Source of the DNA: Clostridiales bacterium
GTDB taxonomy: Bacteria; Bacillota; Clostridia; Lachnospirales; Lachnospiraceae
Reading direction: 5' to 3'
Length of the DNA stretch: 64,000 nt
NCBI GenBank assembly: GCA_018365455.1
Contig: JAGZJZ010000024.1
Coordinates: forward strand, 1-64,000
A program made the position numbers and the translations under genes. The notes beneath the pieces are model-generated. The model was not told the origin of the DNA and did not search any database. It saw only the letters and a list, made by a program, of their open reading frames with translations. Numbering within the stretch: position 1 is the stretch's first letter; every line of letters starts with the position of its first letter. Positions 37,462 through 47,464 of this stretch are shown one piece after another.

Positions 37462-37688
37462 TTGTTTTTGGTTATATTTTAACTTCATCGTGATAATATT
37501 ATGGTAGTGTTGCTGAAATTTTCAAAAAGATACCGTTCTTGTACTCTATAATTCAAACAGATCAAGGGAATACACTTTGTATTTTCTGGCATACACATCT
37601 ATAAAATTAAAAATATTACAAAATACACCTTTTCAACTTACCCAAAATATACTATAATATACTCATCATTTAGGAGAGGGAATGGACT

Positions 37689-38447
37689 ATGCGTACAAAA
37701 AGAATTGACTCAATCGAACAATACATATTAGAACAAAAATCAGTTTCTCTGGATACGCTCTGCGAGCAGTTTGCAGTTTCCAAGAATACCATACGAAGAG
37801 ATATCGACACCCTGGTTAAAAAAGGAACGATCAAGAAAGTTTACGGCGGCGTTACCGTTGCAGAGGCTCCGCCAATCAGCGACGTCATACCGTTTGAGGA
37901 ACGTCATACAAAATACGCTGCTGAAAAAGATACCATATGCAAGATGGCTGCGGGATTTGTCAACGACGGAGATATTATTTATATTGACACAGGAACAACC
38001 TGTATTAATATGATCGACTATATTTCCCACAAAGAATGTACCATCATCACCAACAGCGTTCAGGTCTGCCTAAAAGCAATTCCTTACCCGAATCTGACTC
38101 TTATCTCCCTACCGGGTACGTTAAAACGGGAAACTCTGTCATTTGTGGGCAATGAAGTCATTGACTATCTGAAAACCTACAATATCACAAAAGCATTTAT
38201 GGCATGCACCGGACTCACCATTGCAAACGGACTCACAAATGCAACAAGAGAAGAATATACGGTTAAAAAGGCAGTCATCGAAAACAGCCATACGCATTTC
38301 CTTTTAGCTGATCATACGAAATTCGGTCACTTCTCTCTCATGACCTACTGTCCTCTGAGTCAGGTTGACCATATTGTTACGGATGAAATGCCGCCACAGG
38401 AATATAGTGATTATTGCCGTGAAAACCATATTGAAATGCATTATTAA
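37689..38447 (+). CDS. DeoR-family repressor, IolR-like
   Basis: 252 aa: N-terminal DeoR winged helix (IEQYILEQKSVSLDTLCEQF, VSKNTIRRDIDTL) and the DeoRC sugar-phosphate sensor with DGDIIYIDTGTTC and LADHTKFG. Divergent from MFS-iolJ, which it likely controls in response to a phosphorylated inositol product such as the IolC product (as known for B. subtilis IolR). GGAGAGGG precedes the ATG. Confidence 0.9.
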   Translation: MRTKRIDSIEQYILEQKSVSLDTLCEQFAVSKNTIRRDIDTLVKKGTIKKVYGGVTVAEAPPISDVIPFEERHTKYAAEKDTICKMAAGFVNDGDIIYIDTGTTCINMIDYISHKECTIITNSVQVCLKAIPYPNLTLISLPGTLKRETLSFVGNEVIDYLKTYNITKAFMACTGLTIANGLTNATREEYTVKKAVIENSHTHFLLADHTKFGHFSLMTYCPLSQVDHIVTDEMPPQEYSDYCRENHIEMHY

Positions 38448-38463
38448 ATTTTTCTGTGAATAA

Positions 38464-38496
38464 GAAAAGCTCCCACCTGACGGTGAGAGCTTTTCC
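38464..38496. terminator. Bidirectional terminator between deoR and surface-protein gene
   Basis: AAAAGCTCCCACC and GGTGAGAGCTTTT pair around TGAC; A-run and T-run on both sides serve the converging genes. Confidence 0.85.
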
Positions 38497-38542
38497 TGAC
38501 TATATTATTCTTACTTTGTTATTCTTGTTGTAAATCTTGTAA

Positions 38543-41089
38543 TTATTCTCTGTGCTGTCTGCGTTTTGATCTGGTTCTTACAACCAATACCACGATTACT
38601 GCACCAGATACTACCAGTAAGATAACCATCAGCATAATCGGATTTACATCTCCGGTTTTAACTCCGGTTTTATTGGAAGTATTTTTGTTGGTAGATGGTG
38701 TTGTGGTTGATGTTACAACCTTGTAGGAAACTGATTTAGTATCCTTCGTTGATGTCTCATTTACCCAATTTGTTCCATCATATTTCTGTTTTTGGAAAGA
38801 AACTGACAACGTATAACTACCGGAACTATTCAGCTTAAAACTGCCGCTGTTGGATGATGCATTATTATCCCAAGTTCCATTTACATATGAAGTCCAACTT
38901 ACCGGAATATATCTAATATCATCTAACGATGGTGACTGGGATGGAGATTTAATCTCTGATCCTGCTCCAGTAGCTGTAAATGTTAAAGTCGAACCTGTTT
39001 TGTAACTGGTTGTGGTCTGTACGCCTGTAACCTTATTATTCTGCGGATTGCTGATAATTGGGTTACGCAGTGTTGTTTGCTCTACCGATACAGATTTGGA
39101 TGCTTCATAATTCGTTGATTCTTTGAATCTAGCTAAAATTGTATAAGAGGTCTTTTCTTTCAAACTCTTAAAAGAACCTGTGCTGGTCCAGTTGTCACCA
39201 TCATCGATGGAATATTCCACTCCGGAAGCGGTCTTCATTGTGATTGAATTGTAGGTAAAGGAAGAAACCTTTACATTTTCCGGCTTCTTGGTGTTTTTCG
39301 CTTTGTTGATCTTAGCAGAAGTTGTTTTATTCTTAATGGATGTTGAACTTAATACGTAATTCTTATCAAATCCACTACCCAATTTAATATCGGAAACACT
39401 AACTTCTTTTTTTGATCCCGCATCAGCACTGTCAAACACAAATTTTCCGGTTGCTGTCGGCTCATCATTTCCAAAACTGTAACCGCTTGGAGGTGTGAGT
39501 TTCAGCTTTCCTTTTGCATTTTTGCTCTTATCATATGTCTTTGATTCAACAGAATCAATTGACGGTGTAACTTTCATTTTATTTACAGTCAATGTTACAT
39601 CTGTGGTAGCTGTTTGACCATTATTATAAGCTATAACAACTGATGCATTATATATACCAGTATCTAAACCTGTTTTAATCTGTACAGCGCCTAATACCTT
39701 ACCTGTAGTTGTATTAGCCGGAACAGTCAAGTCAGAACTTTTATTAATAATTTCAAATGCATCTTTGCTTGCGCCACTTAAGGTTATATCAGTTACTACT
39801 GCATCGGCATTTCCAGTATTTTTAACTGAAATATTTAAAGAAGCAGCTTTGTATCCATATGACTTTTCAGAAAAAACTGGTTTTGCTATGGATAATTCAG
39901 CTTTTGCGTTTACACTTACCGTAGTCTCTGCTATATTACCTGCAAATGCTGCATTAGTAGCAGTTACACGAACTTGGTATGAACCTGCTGCTAAACCTGT
40001 AACCTTACCAGCTGTCATATTTCCCCAAGTACCATCTTTTAAACGATACTGATATTCTGCAGTTCCCGGATTGGTTACTGTTAAAGTACCATCTTTTATA
40101 TCTTTAGCTGATGCATTTGTAGCTGTTACTTTAGGCGCATCAGGCTTACCAGGAATATTAAATTCTTTACCAGTAGCCTCTGTGCTCATTTTAATCAGAA
40201 CAGGTTTCCCGAACATCGTATCCATGATCTTCATGCCCTGACCTTCAACTGTACAGGTAAGCCAGTTAACACCACCATCAACACTGTACTTCATATCCGC
40301 CGTAACATTCGTCAGCGTCTCATTGGCATAATCAATCTTAATATTATCAATTGCCGATGCTTTATGAGATCCATTCGTATCAGTCGTTTCTGATTCACTT
40401 GGTGTCGTCTTATTGCTATCTGTCTGACCCGTAGTTTCAGTCGCTTTCTGGCTCTCTGTAGTAGCTGGCTGCGTTTCCGGTGCCTTGCTTTCTTCCGTAG
40501 GCTTCGTATCCGTTACCGGCTCAGTTTCCGGGGATTTCTTATCTGTTGCTTCAGTTGCCTCTGTAGCAGCCTCTGTTCCCTTCGCTGTTTCTGACTCAGA
40601 ACTTGCGGTTGTTTTTTCAGTAGCCTTTTCGGTTGCTTTTTCAGTAGCTTTATCCGTCGTTTTCTCAGATTCTGTCTTTGCCGGAGGTGCTGCAAATGCA
40701 TTGTCATCATTCGCGTTTACGGTTCCGGAAAAACTTACGTCATTTACGGTAATCGATGTTGTCTGTCCTTTGGCATTTGCCGGAAGCTTTAAATAAAGGA
40801 CTCCTTTATCATCTGTCTTTAAGTCTTTGTAATCATATGTATAATCTTTTCCGTTTTGTTTAACAGATAAAGATTTTACACTTGTTGCCGCTGTGATACC
40901 AGGTAATGTGAGTTTTACTTTGTAAAGCGTTGATGTACTGCTTGTAGTTTTCTCTGTTGTTGCTTCGGTAGTAACTGTGGTCTGTGGCGTATTCTCTGTT
41001 CCAGCCGCTGTAACCGGTAATCCCGTTCCAGCTATCATACTAATGGATAAGCAGATCGCCAACAGTTTATTTACGATCTTTCTCTTCAT
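38543..41089 (-). CDS. Cell-surface protein with Thr/Glu-rich stalk and C-terminal anchor
   Basis: 848 aa secreted protein. Signal peptide (about 1-28), a small beta domain, a low-complexity stalk rich in Thr, Glu, Ser and Lys with ATEKATEK repeats (about 135-240), several immunoglobulin-like and YDG-type domains, then VKTGD followed by a 21-residue hydrophobic helix and the basic tail RTRSKRRQHRE. That end matches a sortase-type signal variant common in Clostridia (xxTGD). Function is probably adhesion or structural; no enzyme domain seen. Isolated between deoR and dnaJ. Confidence 0.85.
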   Translation of the reverse strand: MKRKIVNKLLAICLSISMIAGTGLPVTAAGTENTPQTTVTTEATTEKTTSSTSTLYKVKLTLPGITAATSVKSLSVKQNGKDYTYDYKDLKTDDKGVLYLKLPANAKGQTTSITVNDVSFSGTVNANDDNAFAAPPAKTESEKTTDKATEKATEKATEKTTASSESETAKGTEAATEATEATDKKSPETEPVTDTKPTEESKAPETQPATTESQKATETTGQTDSNKTTPSESETTDTNGSHKASAIDNIKIDYANETLTNVTADMKYSVDGGVNWLTCTVEGQGMKIMDTMFGKPVLIKMSTEATGKEFNIPGKPDAPKVTATNASAKDIKDGTLTVTNPGTAEYQYRLKDGTWGNMTAGKVTGLAAGSYQVRVTATNAAFAGNIAETTVSVNAKAELSIAKPVFSEKSYGYKAASLNISVKNTGNADAVVTDITLSGASKDAFEIINKSSDLTVPANTTTGKVLGAVQIKTGLDTGIYNASVVIAYNNGQTATTDVTLTVNKMKVTPSIDSVESKTYDKSKNAKGKLKLTPPSGYSFGNDEPTATGKFVFDSADAGSKKEVSVSDIKLGSGFDKNYVLSSTSIKNKTTSAKINKAKNTKKPENVKVSSFTYNSITMKTASGVEYSIDDGDNWTSTGSFKSLKEKTSYTILARFKESTNYEASKSVSVEQTTLRNPIISNPQNNKVTGVQTTTSYKTGSTLTFTATGAGSEIKSPSQSPSLDDIRYIPVSWTSYVNGTWDNNASSNSGSFKLNSSGSYTLSVSFQKQKYDGTNWVNETSTKDTKSVSYKVVTSTTTPSTNKNTSNKTGVKTGDVNPIMLMVILLVVSGAVIVVLVVRTRSKRRQHRE

Positions 41090-41282
41090 AACGACACCTT
41101 CTCTCCTTCATATTTTATTTTTCGATGACATTCGTCATAAAGCCTGAAAACAAATTGATGCGGTTGAATATAGATCTGTTAATCAGATTTCTAAATCCAG
41201 CCGACTCATGATTTTAACATTCGAGTCTTAACAAGTACCTGTCTGCATACCTATCCCTCATCACAATTGTTTCTATATTCAT

Positions 41283-41311
41283 ATAATACCCGTTACTATC
41301 CTGTTTGTCAA
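41283..41311 (-). promoter_or_regulatory. Sigma-A promoter for surface-protein gene
   Basis: TTGACA (41306-41311) and TATTAT (41283-41288) with a 17-base spacer on the minus strand, leaving a leader of about 185 bases. No riboswitch family was recognised in the leader. Confidence 0.65.
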
Positions 41312-41442
41312 CAATTCCCAGACATTATAGGAAAAATTAAGAAAAGGCTTTCTTTAATTATAAAAAATTAAGAAAGAAGGGCCTGCATAGTCTGACAAAA
41401 CATATAAATGTCACAACAGACCACGCAGTACCCTCCTGCAGT

Positions 41443-42615
41443 TTAATCTTCAAAAGTTTCTTTTAATTTATCCATAAAGCCCTTTTTCTTCGGCTTTTCC
41501 GCACCCGTATTTTTCTGATTTAGAGAATTTCCGGTTGCTGCATCAAAGCTGCGAAGGGCCTCTTTTGCATCTTCGTTCAGTTTCGTCGGTACCTGTACCA
41601 CCAGCGTTACATAGTGGTCTCCACGGACAGATTTGTTACGCAGTGAAGGCACGCCTTTGCCTTTTAAACGTACTTTAGTGTCTGTCTGGGTACCTGGTTT
41701 TACATCGTATAAGATGTCTCCATCCACAGTGCTGATCCGAACTTCACCGCCCAGTGCTGCCTGTGCAAATGAAATCGGCGCGGTTGAGAAAATATTCATA
41801 TCCTGTCTCTGGAAAATAGGATGTCTGGCAACTCTTACTTCTACCAGAAGATCTCCTCTTGGTCCGCCATTTGTTCCCGGCTCACCCTTATCACGGATAC
41901 GGATGCTCTGACCGTCATCAATACCTGCCGGCACGCTGACTGCAATTTTCTTTCTGCTGGATGTATAGCCGCTGCCATGACAATCCGTACATTTTTCTTT
42001 TACAATCTTACCTGTTCCGCTGCAATCCGGACAGGTCTGCACATTACGAACTGTGCCAAATAAAGACTGCTGTGTAAATACAACCTGGCCTTTACCACCG
42101 CATTTTGGACAAGTCTCAGGACTTGTTCCCGGCTTTGCACCGGTACCGTGGCAGGTTTTACACTCATCTTTTAAATTTAAATCCAATTCCTTCTCACAGC
42201 CAAATACTGCTTCTTCGAAGGTTATACGTACGCTGGCACGAAGATTGGCACCTTTCATAGGACCGCTGTTCGCACTTCTTCTTCCGCCGCCAAATAAATC
42301 GCCAAAGATATCTCCGAATATATCTCCCATATCGGCGCCATTGAAATCAAATCCACCGAAGCCGCCAGCTCCGCCGCCTCCCTGGTCAAAAGCTGCATGG
42401 CCAAACTGGTCGTACTGCCTCTTTTTGTCAGCATCACTCAGAACTGCATATGCTTCTGAAGCCTCTTTAAATTTCTTTTCCGCCTCTTTATCTCCGGGAT
42501 TCATGTCAGGATGATACTTTTTGGCTAACTGTCTGTATGCTTTTTTAATCGTAGCATCATCAGCGCCTCTGTCTACGCCGAGGACCTCGTAATAATCACG
42601 TTTGCTCTCTGCCAT
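41443..42615 (-). CDS. dnaJ: Chaperone DnaJ
   Basis: 390 aa co-chaperone stimulating DnaK ATPase. J domain with HPD (KKYHPDMNPGD), Gly/Phe-rich linker, zinc-binding region with four CxxCxGxG repeats (CKTCHGTG, CPKCGGKG, CPDCSGTG, CTDCHGSG) and C-terminal substrate domain. ATG 42615 preceded by AGGAAAGGTG is preferred to the upstream MNT start. Last gene of the hrcA operon. Confidence 0.98.
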   Translation of the reverse strand: MAESKRDYYEVLGVDRGADDATIKKAYRQLAKKYHPDMNPGDKEAEKKFKEASEAYAVLSDADKKRQYDQFGHAAFDQGGGGAGGFGGFDFNGADMGDIFGDIFGDLFGGGRRSANSGPMKGANLRASVRITFEEAVFGCEKELDLNLKDECKTCHGTGAKPGTSPETCPKCGGKGQVVFTQQSLFGTVRNVQTCPDCSGTGKIVKEKCTDCHGSGYTSSRKKIAVSVPAGIDDGQSIRIRDKGEPGTNGGPRGDLLVEVRVARHPIFQRQDMNIFSTAPISFAQAALGGEVRISTVDGDILYDVKPGTQTDTKVRLKGKGVPSLRNKSVRGDHYVTLVVQVPTKLNEDAKEALRSFDAATGNSLNQKNTGAEKPKKKGFMDKLKETFED

Positions 42616-42688
42616 TGTGTTCACCTTTCCTAATACAGATTCTGCCTGCTGTTATTTCAGACAGTTTCCCTGTTAATTCCATTCATAT

Positions 42689-42725
42689 CAATGACTTCAG
42701 CAGCCAGATGGTGCTGAAGTCATTG
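42689..42725 (-). terminator. 14-bp perfect hairpin between dnaK and dnaJ
   Basis: CAATGACTTCAGCA and TGCTGAAGTCATTG pair perfectly around a nine-base loop. No T-run follows, so it likely protects dnaK mRNA or dampens dnaJ expression. Confidence 0.7.
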
Positions 42726-42740
42726 TTTCAAGTATCTATT

Positions 42741-44600
42741 CTACACTTCTTTGTAATCGCCGTCAACTACATCATCTGCCTGGTAAGCTTCGCCGCCTTC
42801 CGGAGCCGGGCCTGCACCTTCTGCTCCTGCTGCTCCCTGAGCCTGCTCATATACTTTTGCAAATAATTTCTGAGCGCTTTCCATTAATTTTTCTTTTCCG
42901 GCTTTGATTTCTGCAACCTGAGCTTCTGTCATTTCTTCTGGATTGGATTTTTCAATCAGTTCTTTTAATGCTGCAAGATCAGCTTCTACTGCTGTCTTGT
43001 CGTTCGCATCAATCTTATCTCCTACTTCTTCCATTGCTTTTTCTGTCTGGAATACCATAGAATCAGCATCGTTGCGGGCATCAATTGCTTCTTTACGTTT
43101 TTTATCCTGTGCTTCGAATTCAGCAGCTTCTTTTACAGCCTTATCGATTTCATTATCGGACATATTAGAACCGGAAGTAATGGTGATGTGCTGTTCTTTT
43201 CCTGTTCCAAGGTCTTTTGCAGATACGTTAACAATACCGTTTGCATCGATATCGAAAGTAACTTCGATCTGTGGAACACCTCTTCTTGCTGGCGGGATAC
43301 CATCCAGTCTGAACTGTCCAAGAGATTTGTTATCTTTGGCGAACTGTCTTTCACCCTGTACTACATGGATGTCAACTGCTGTCTGGTTATCTGCTGCTGT
43401 AGAGAAGATCTGGCTCTTCTTTGTAGGAATTGTTGTGTTTCTTTCGATTAATCTGGTAGCAACGCCGCCCATTGTTTCGATAGACAGTGACAATGGTGTA
43501 ACATCTAATAATAAGATATCGCCTGCGCCTGCATCTCCTGCTAATTTACCCCCCTGTACGGAAGCTCCTAATGCAACACATTCGTCTGGATTCAAAGTTT
43601 TGCTTGGCTCTTTGCCTGTCAGGGATTTTACTTTATCCTGTACAGCCGGGATACGTGTAGATCCACCAACTAATAATACTTTGGAAACTTCGCTTGCTGT
43701 TAAACCTGCATCTTTTAATGCTGTTGTAACAGGTGTAGCTGTTCTTTCTACTAAGTCATGTGTCAGTTCATCAAATTTCGCTCTTGTCAGGTTCATATCA
43801 AAATGTTTTGGACCTTCTGCAGTAGCTGTGATGAATGGCAGGTTGATATTTGTTGTTGTAGCGCTGGAAAGTTCTTTTTTCGCTTTTTCAGCAGCTTCTT
43901 TTAATCTCTGAAGAGCCATCTTATCGTTAGATAAGTCAACACCTTCGTTTTTCTTGAATTCTGCTAACATATAATCTGTGATCTTCTGGTCAAAGTCATC
44001 TCCACCCAGTCTGTTATCACCTGCTGTGGATAATACTTCGATAACGCCTTCACCGATTTCAATTACGGAAACGTCGAATGTACCGCCTCCTAAGTCATAT
44101 ACCATGATTTTCTGTTCTTTTTCATTGTCAAGACCATAAGCAAGTGCTGCTGCTGTTGGCTCGTTGATGATACGTTTTACATCTAAGCCTGCGATTTTAC
44201 CAGCATCTTTTGTTGCCTGACGCTGAGCATCGTTGAAGTAAGCAGGAACTGTGATAACAGCTTCGGTAACTTTCTCTCCAAGGTAAGCTTCTGCATCTGC
44301 TTTCATTTTCTGAAGAATCATAGCAGAAATTTCCTGTGGTGAATATTTCTTGTCATCAATTGCTACTCTGTAGTCTGTACCCATATGTCTTTTAATAGAA
44401 GAAATTGTTTTGTCAGCGTTTGTTACTGCCTGACGTTTTGCAGGTTCCCCTACCAGTCTTTCTCCCGTTTTTGTAAATGCCACTACGGATGGTGTTGTTC
44501 TTGCTCCTTCTGTATTGGCGATAACTACTGGTTTACCACCTTCCATAACTGCTACACAGCTATTTGTTGTCCCTAAGTCGATACCGATAATTTTTCCCAT
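42741..44600 (-). CDS. dnaK: Chaperone DnaK (Hsp70)
   Basis: 619 aa ATP-dependent chaperone. N-terminal GIDLGTTNSCVAVMEGG phosphate loop, VYDLGGGTFDVSV, VLLVGGSTRIPAVQ, then the substrate-binding domain and a C-terminal lid ending in a Gly/Ala/Glu tail with DDVVDGDYKEV. Second-last gene of hrcA-grpE-dnaK-dnaJ. Clear full length and strong codon bias. Confidence 0.99.
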   Translation of the reverse strand: MGKIIGIDLGTTNSCVAVMEGGKPVVIANTEGARTTPSVVAFTKTGERLVGEPAKRQAVTNADKTISSIKRHMGTDYRVAIDDKKYSPQEISAMILQKMKADAEAYLGEKVTEAVITVPAYFNDAQRQATKDAGKIAGLDVKRIINEPTAAALAYGLDNEKEQKIMVYDLGGGTFDVSVIEIGEGVIEVLSTAGDNRLGGDDFDQKITDYMLAEFKKNEGVDLSNDKMALQRLKEAAEKAKKELSSATTTNINLPFITATAEGPKHFDMNLTRAKFDELTHDLVERTATPVTTALKDAGLTASEVSKVLLVGGSTRIPAVQDKVKSLTGKEPSKTLNPDECVALGASVQGGKLAGDAGAGDILLLDVTPLSLSIETMGGVATRLIERNTTIPTKKSQIFSTAADNQTAVDIHVVQGERQFAKDNKSLGQFRLDGIPPARRGVPQIEVTFDIDANGIVNVSAKDLGTGKEQHITITSGSNMSDNEIDKAVKEAAEFEAQDKKRKEAIDARNDADSMVFQTEKAMEEVGDKIDANDKTAVEADLAALKELIEKSNPEEMTEAQVAEIKAGKEKLMESAQKLFAKVYEQAQGAAGAEGAGPAPEGGEAYQADDVVDGDYKEV

Positions 44601-44686
44601 TGTTGTTTCCTCCTAATTTAATATACTATGATTTGAGATTGTTATTTACTATTTAAAAGAGGTGACTGTTACATCACACTATTTGC

Positions 44687-45355
44687 TTAATTTGCTACCT
44701 TTACCATGCTGTGTCTTACTACATTTTCACGGTAGGTGTAACCTTTCTGGAATTCCTCGGCTACAATGTTGTCGCCCAGTTCTTCATCTTCAATATGCAT
44801 TACCGCATTGTGGAAGTTCGGATCAAATTCCTGTCCCACAGCCTCAATTGCCTTAACTTCTAATTCTTCTAATGTTCCAATCAGCTGTTTGTAGATTTTT
44901 TCCATTCCTTCTACAAAAGGATCATCCTTTTTGTCATCCGGAACTGCCGCCAATCCACGTTCAAAATTATCTACAACCGGAAGCATTTTCTCAATTACAC
45001 TTTTGGCTCCCACTTCGAACATTGCGCTCTTTTCTTTTTCCGTTCTCTTACGGAAATTATCAAATTCTGCCATCTGGCGTTTCAGCCTGTCTGTCAGCTC
45101 TTCAATCTGAACGTCTTTCTTATCTTTTTTGTCTTTCTTCTTGCCAAAAAACCCTTTTTTTACTTCTTTGCCGTCTCCCGAATCTTTGTCTGCATCATCT
45201 TTGTCTGCCTCTTCGTCAGATTCATCACTTTCAGGAGTTTCGTTTGCAGATTCTGCAGTTTCCTCCGCAGTGTCTTCTACTGCTTCTTCTGTAGTCTCAT
45301 CTGCCTGGTCTTCCACAGTTTCTTCCATTTCTTTTTTTAAATTTTCATCTGCCAA
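44687..45355 (-). CDS. grpE: Nucleotide exchange factor GrpE
   Basis: 222 aa partner of DnaK. Long acidic low-complexity N-terminus (about 1-80), a coiled-coil helix including RLKRQMAEFDNFRKRTEKEK, then the beta domain ending GYTYRENVVRHSMVKVAN. The acidic extension is longer than in most GrpE proteins. Lies 17 bp after the hrcA stop. Confidence 0.97.
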   Translation of the reverse strand: MADENLKKEMEETVEDQADETTEEAVEDTAEETAESANETPESDESDEEADKDDADKDSGDGKEVKKGFFGKKKDKKDKKDVQIEELTDRLKRQMAEFDNFRKRTEKEKSAMFEVGAKSVIEKMLPVVDNFERGLAAVPDDKKDDPFVEGMEKIYKQLIGTLEELEVKAIEAVGQEFDPNFHNAVMHIEDEELGDNIVAEEFQKGYTYRENVVRHSMVKVAN

Positions 45356-45372
45356 TTTTGTTACCGCCTTTC

Positions 45373-46404
45373 CTAGCTTTTATCAAATAATTCATCCAGC
45401 TGCACCATTAATGTTTTCAATGTATTCACAACCTTCTCGTAATCCATTCGCTTTGGTCCGATAATACCTATCGTACCCTGCATCCCTTCACCTAATTCAT
45501 AGGTAGCTGTTACTACACTGCAGTCTTTCATCGTTTTGACCGGTGATTCATCACCGATATAGACCTGTATGCCATTGTGCTCCCCCCCGGACATGTTTTC
45601 ATGTACGAGGCTTACCAGCTGCTGCTTCTCTTCAAATGCACTGATCAGCTCACTGGCCTTCTCACTGTCGCTAAGCTCCGGATATTTAAAAATATTGGTT
45701 GCGCCGCTGGTGTAAATCTCCAGATCGTCGTCATCCAGCCTTATCGCCTCTGCTACAGCGTCCAGAACACTGTTTACTACCTGGCTGTGAATGCCTGCCT
45801 GTTCCTTTAACTTCGCAATCATCCCCAGATTGATCTGTTCTATGGTCAATCCGTTTAAGCTTGTGTTTAGTAAAATATTCAGCTTCAGGATAGTTTCATT
45901 ATCCAGGCAGTGTTCTATATGAAGCATCTTATTCTTGACAACATTACCTTCTGTCACAACGACGGCCAGTATCTGATCATCGCTTACCATGGACAGTTGA
46001 ATGAACTTAAGCTTCGTCCGGTGATACTGAGGTGCCGTAATCATGGTAGCATAGTTCGTATTTAATGCCAGAACCTTTGCCACCTGTTTTAACACCAGAT
46101 CCATCTTATCCTGCTTTTGAATCATCAGTTCTTTCATTTCGGTAACTTCCCGCTCTTTTTCCTCCATCATCCGGTCAACATATAGCCGGTAACCTTTATC
46201 CGAAGGAATCCTGCCAGCTGAAGTGTGAGGCTGAACAATATACCCCAATTCTTCCAGATCTGACATTTCATTGCGAATTGTTGCGGAACTCAGATTCAAA
46301 TCTGCATACTTAGATATCGTTCTGGACCCTACCGGTTCTCCGGTCTCCAGATACGTTTTAATAATGGCGTGAAGAATTTTCGTCTTTCTTTCATCCAGCT
46401 GCAT
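45373..46404 (-). CDS. hrcA: Heat-inducible transcription repressor HrcA
   Basis: 343 aa repressor binding CIRCE. N-terminal winged helix (ILHAIIKTYLETGEPVGSRTI, LSSATIRNEMSDLEELGYI) and the HrcA GAF-like domain to the C-terminus. First gene of the heat-shock operon with a perfect CIRCE upstream, so it autoregulates with GroE help (family knowledge). Confidence 0.98.
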   Translation of the reverse strand: MQLDERKTKILHAIIKTYLETGEPVGSRTISKYADLNLSSATIRNEMSDLEELGYIVQPHTSAGRIPSDKGYRLYVDRMMEEKEREVTEMKELMIQKQDKMDLVLKQVAKVLALNTNYATMITAPQYHRTKLKFIQLSMVSDDQILAVVVTEGNVVKNKMLHIEHCLDNETILKLNILLNTSLNGLTIEQINLGMIAKLKEQAGIHSQVVNSVLDAVAEAIRLDDDDLEIYTSGATNIFKYPELSDSEKASELISAFEEKQQLVSLVHENMSGGEHNGIQVYIGDESPVKTMKDCSVVTATYELGEGMQGTIGIIGPKRMDYEKVVNTLKTLMVQLDELFDKS

Positions 46405-46434
46405 CCTTAAATCCTCCTTCCTTTTATGTTGTTG

Positions 46435-46461
46435 TTAGCACTCGTCTGAGTGGAGTGCTAA
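46435..46461 (-). promoter_or_regulatory. CIRCE operator upstream of hrcA
   Basis: Perfect TTAGCACTC-N9-GAGTGCTAA inverted repeat, the known HrcA site, located between the promoter and hrcA. Confidence 0.97.
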
Positions 46462-46474
46462 CATCTATGTACAT

Positions 46475-46503
46475 AAAATAGCACTCTGCCTTTTTTTTGT
46501 CAA
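46475..46503 (-). promoter_or_regulatory. Sigma-A promoter of the hrcA operon
   Basis: TTGACA (46498-46503) and TATTTT (46475-46480), 17-base spacer, minus strand; CIRCE lies just downstream, covering the transcript start region. Confidence 0.8.
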
Positions 46504-46657
46504 TAGTATTTATACTTTTTTTAGAAATTATTTTAATTTTTATATTTAACAAATATTCTTGTGGATTTAAAAAAGCTTGAACTATTTGACATTTATAGGT
46601 AAAATAGTATAGGAAATTTCAACAATCTATAGGAAAGGATACTGCCTTCCCGGCAGC

Positions 46658-47401
46658 ATGAACATTATGAAAAAAGGAAATACACTGATTGTGATTTTTG
46701 CATCCTTATCTATAGCAGCTCTGCTGGCGCTGTCCGCCATTCTGACGCTCTATATGATGGAAGATACAAATCCTCTGAAGAAATACCTCCCTTTTTATGA
46801 AAACGCCCTGAATGGAGGAAATAACGCTCTTAAAAGCGCAGACGGACAACTGGGGGATAAGAATAATCCCGATCAGGCTAAGAACAACGACGCATCAAAC
46901 AGCAATACCTCTTTTATTCTGGTAGGGGATTCCCGTACCGTTGCCATGAAAGAGGCCATGAAATCTTCTGATGATTCTACTGTATATATTGCAAAAGAGG
47001 GAGAGGGTTACAAATGGTTCAGCGAAACCGGGCTGACGGAATTAAAAAGCACACTTGCCGAATCCCCGTCTGAAACAGTAGTCTTCAATCTGGGGGTAAA
47101 TGATGTGGAAAATATCAGTCTTTATCTGACCTTATATAAGGAACTGATTCAAACCTACCCCGATGCAGCTTTTTATTTTATGTCTGTGAATCCGGTAAAT
47201 GAAGAAAAAACCAAAGGAATCACAAATGCACAGATCCAAAATTTTAACGGATCCCTGCAGGAAATATTCAGCACCCGTTACCTGGACTGCTACAACTACC
47301 TGATTCAGAATGGTTTTGATACGGTTGATGGCCTGCATTATACCCAGGACACTTCAAAAGCCATACATCAATACCTGACCGATCAGATTTTTCATTCATA
47401 A
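46658..47401 (+). CDS. Membrane-anchored SGNH/GDSL-type hydrolase
   Basis: 247 aa with an N-terminal signal-anchor helix (about 8-33), an Asn/Gly/Asp-rich linker and an SGNH domain: block I GDSR with the Ser, block III LGVND with the Asn, and DGLHY with the catalytic Asp/His. Extracellular esterase, possibly a cell-wall or glycan deacetylase. The nearest SD-like AGGAAAGG lies 17 bases from the ATG with a CTGCC/GGCAG hairpin between, which may shorten the effective distance. Monocistronic, divergent from hrcA. Confidence 0.88.
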   Translation: MNIMKKGNTLIVIFASLSIAALLALSAILTLYMMEDTNPLKKYLPFYENALNGGNNALKSADGQLGDKNNPDQAKNNDASNSNTSFILVGDSRTVAMKEAMKSSDDSTVYIAKEGEGYKWFSETGLTELKSTLAESPSETVVFNLGVNDVENISLYLTLYKELIQTYPDAAFYFMSVNPVNEEKTKGITNAQIQNFNGSLQEIFSTRYLDCYNYLIQNGFDTVDGLHYTQDTSKAIHQYLTDQIFHS

Positions 47402-47402
47402 C

Positions 47403-47446
47403 AAAATGCCTTAGCAAAAACCGTTTGGTCTGTGCTAAGGCATTTT
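47403..47446. terminator. Bidirectional terminator
   Basis: AAAATGCCTTAGCA and TGCTAAGGCATTTT are perfectly complementary around a 16-base loop; serves the converging SGNH and CHAP genes. Confidence 0.9.
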
Positions 47447-47464
47447 AAATTTAACTACTTAATC

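Noticed and set aside
41100..41280. Possible riboswitch in the leader of the surface-protein gene
   Set aside because: I could not match c-di-GMP, preQ1 or other conserved cores; only a short ATGAC/GTCAT inverted repeat is seen.
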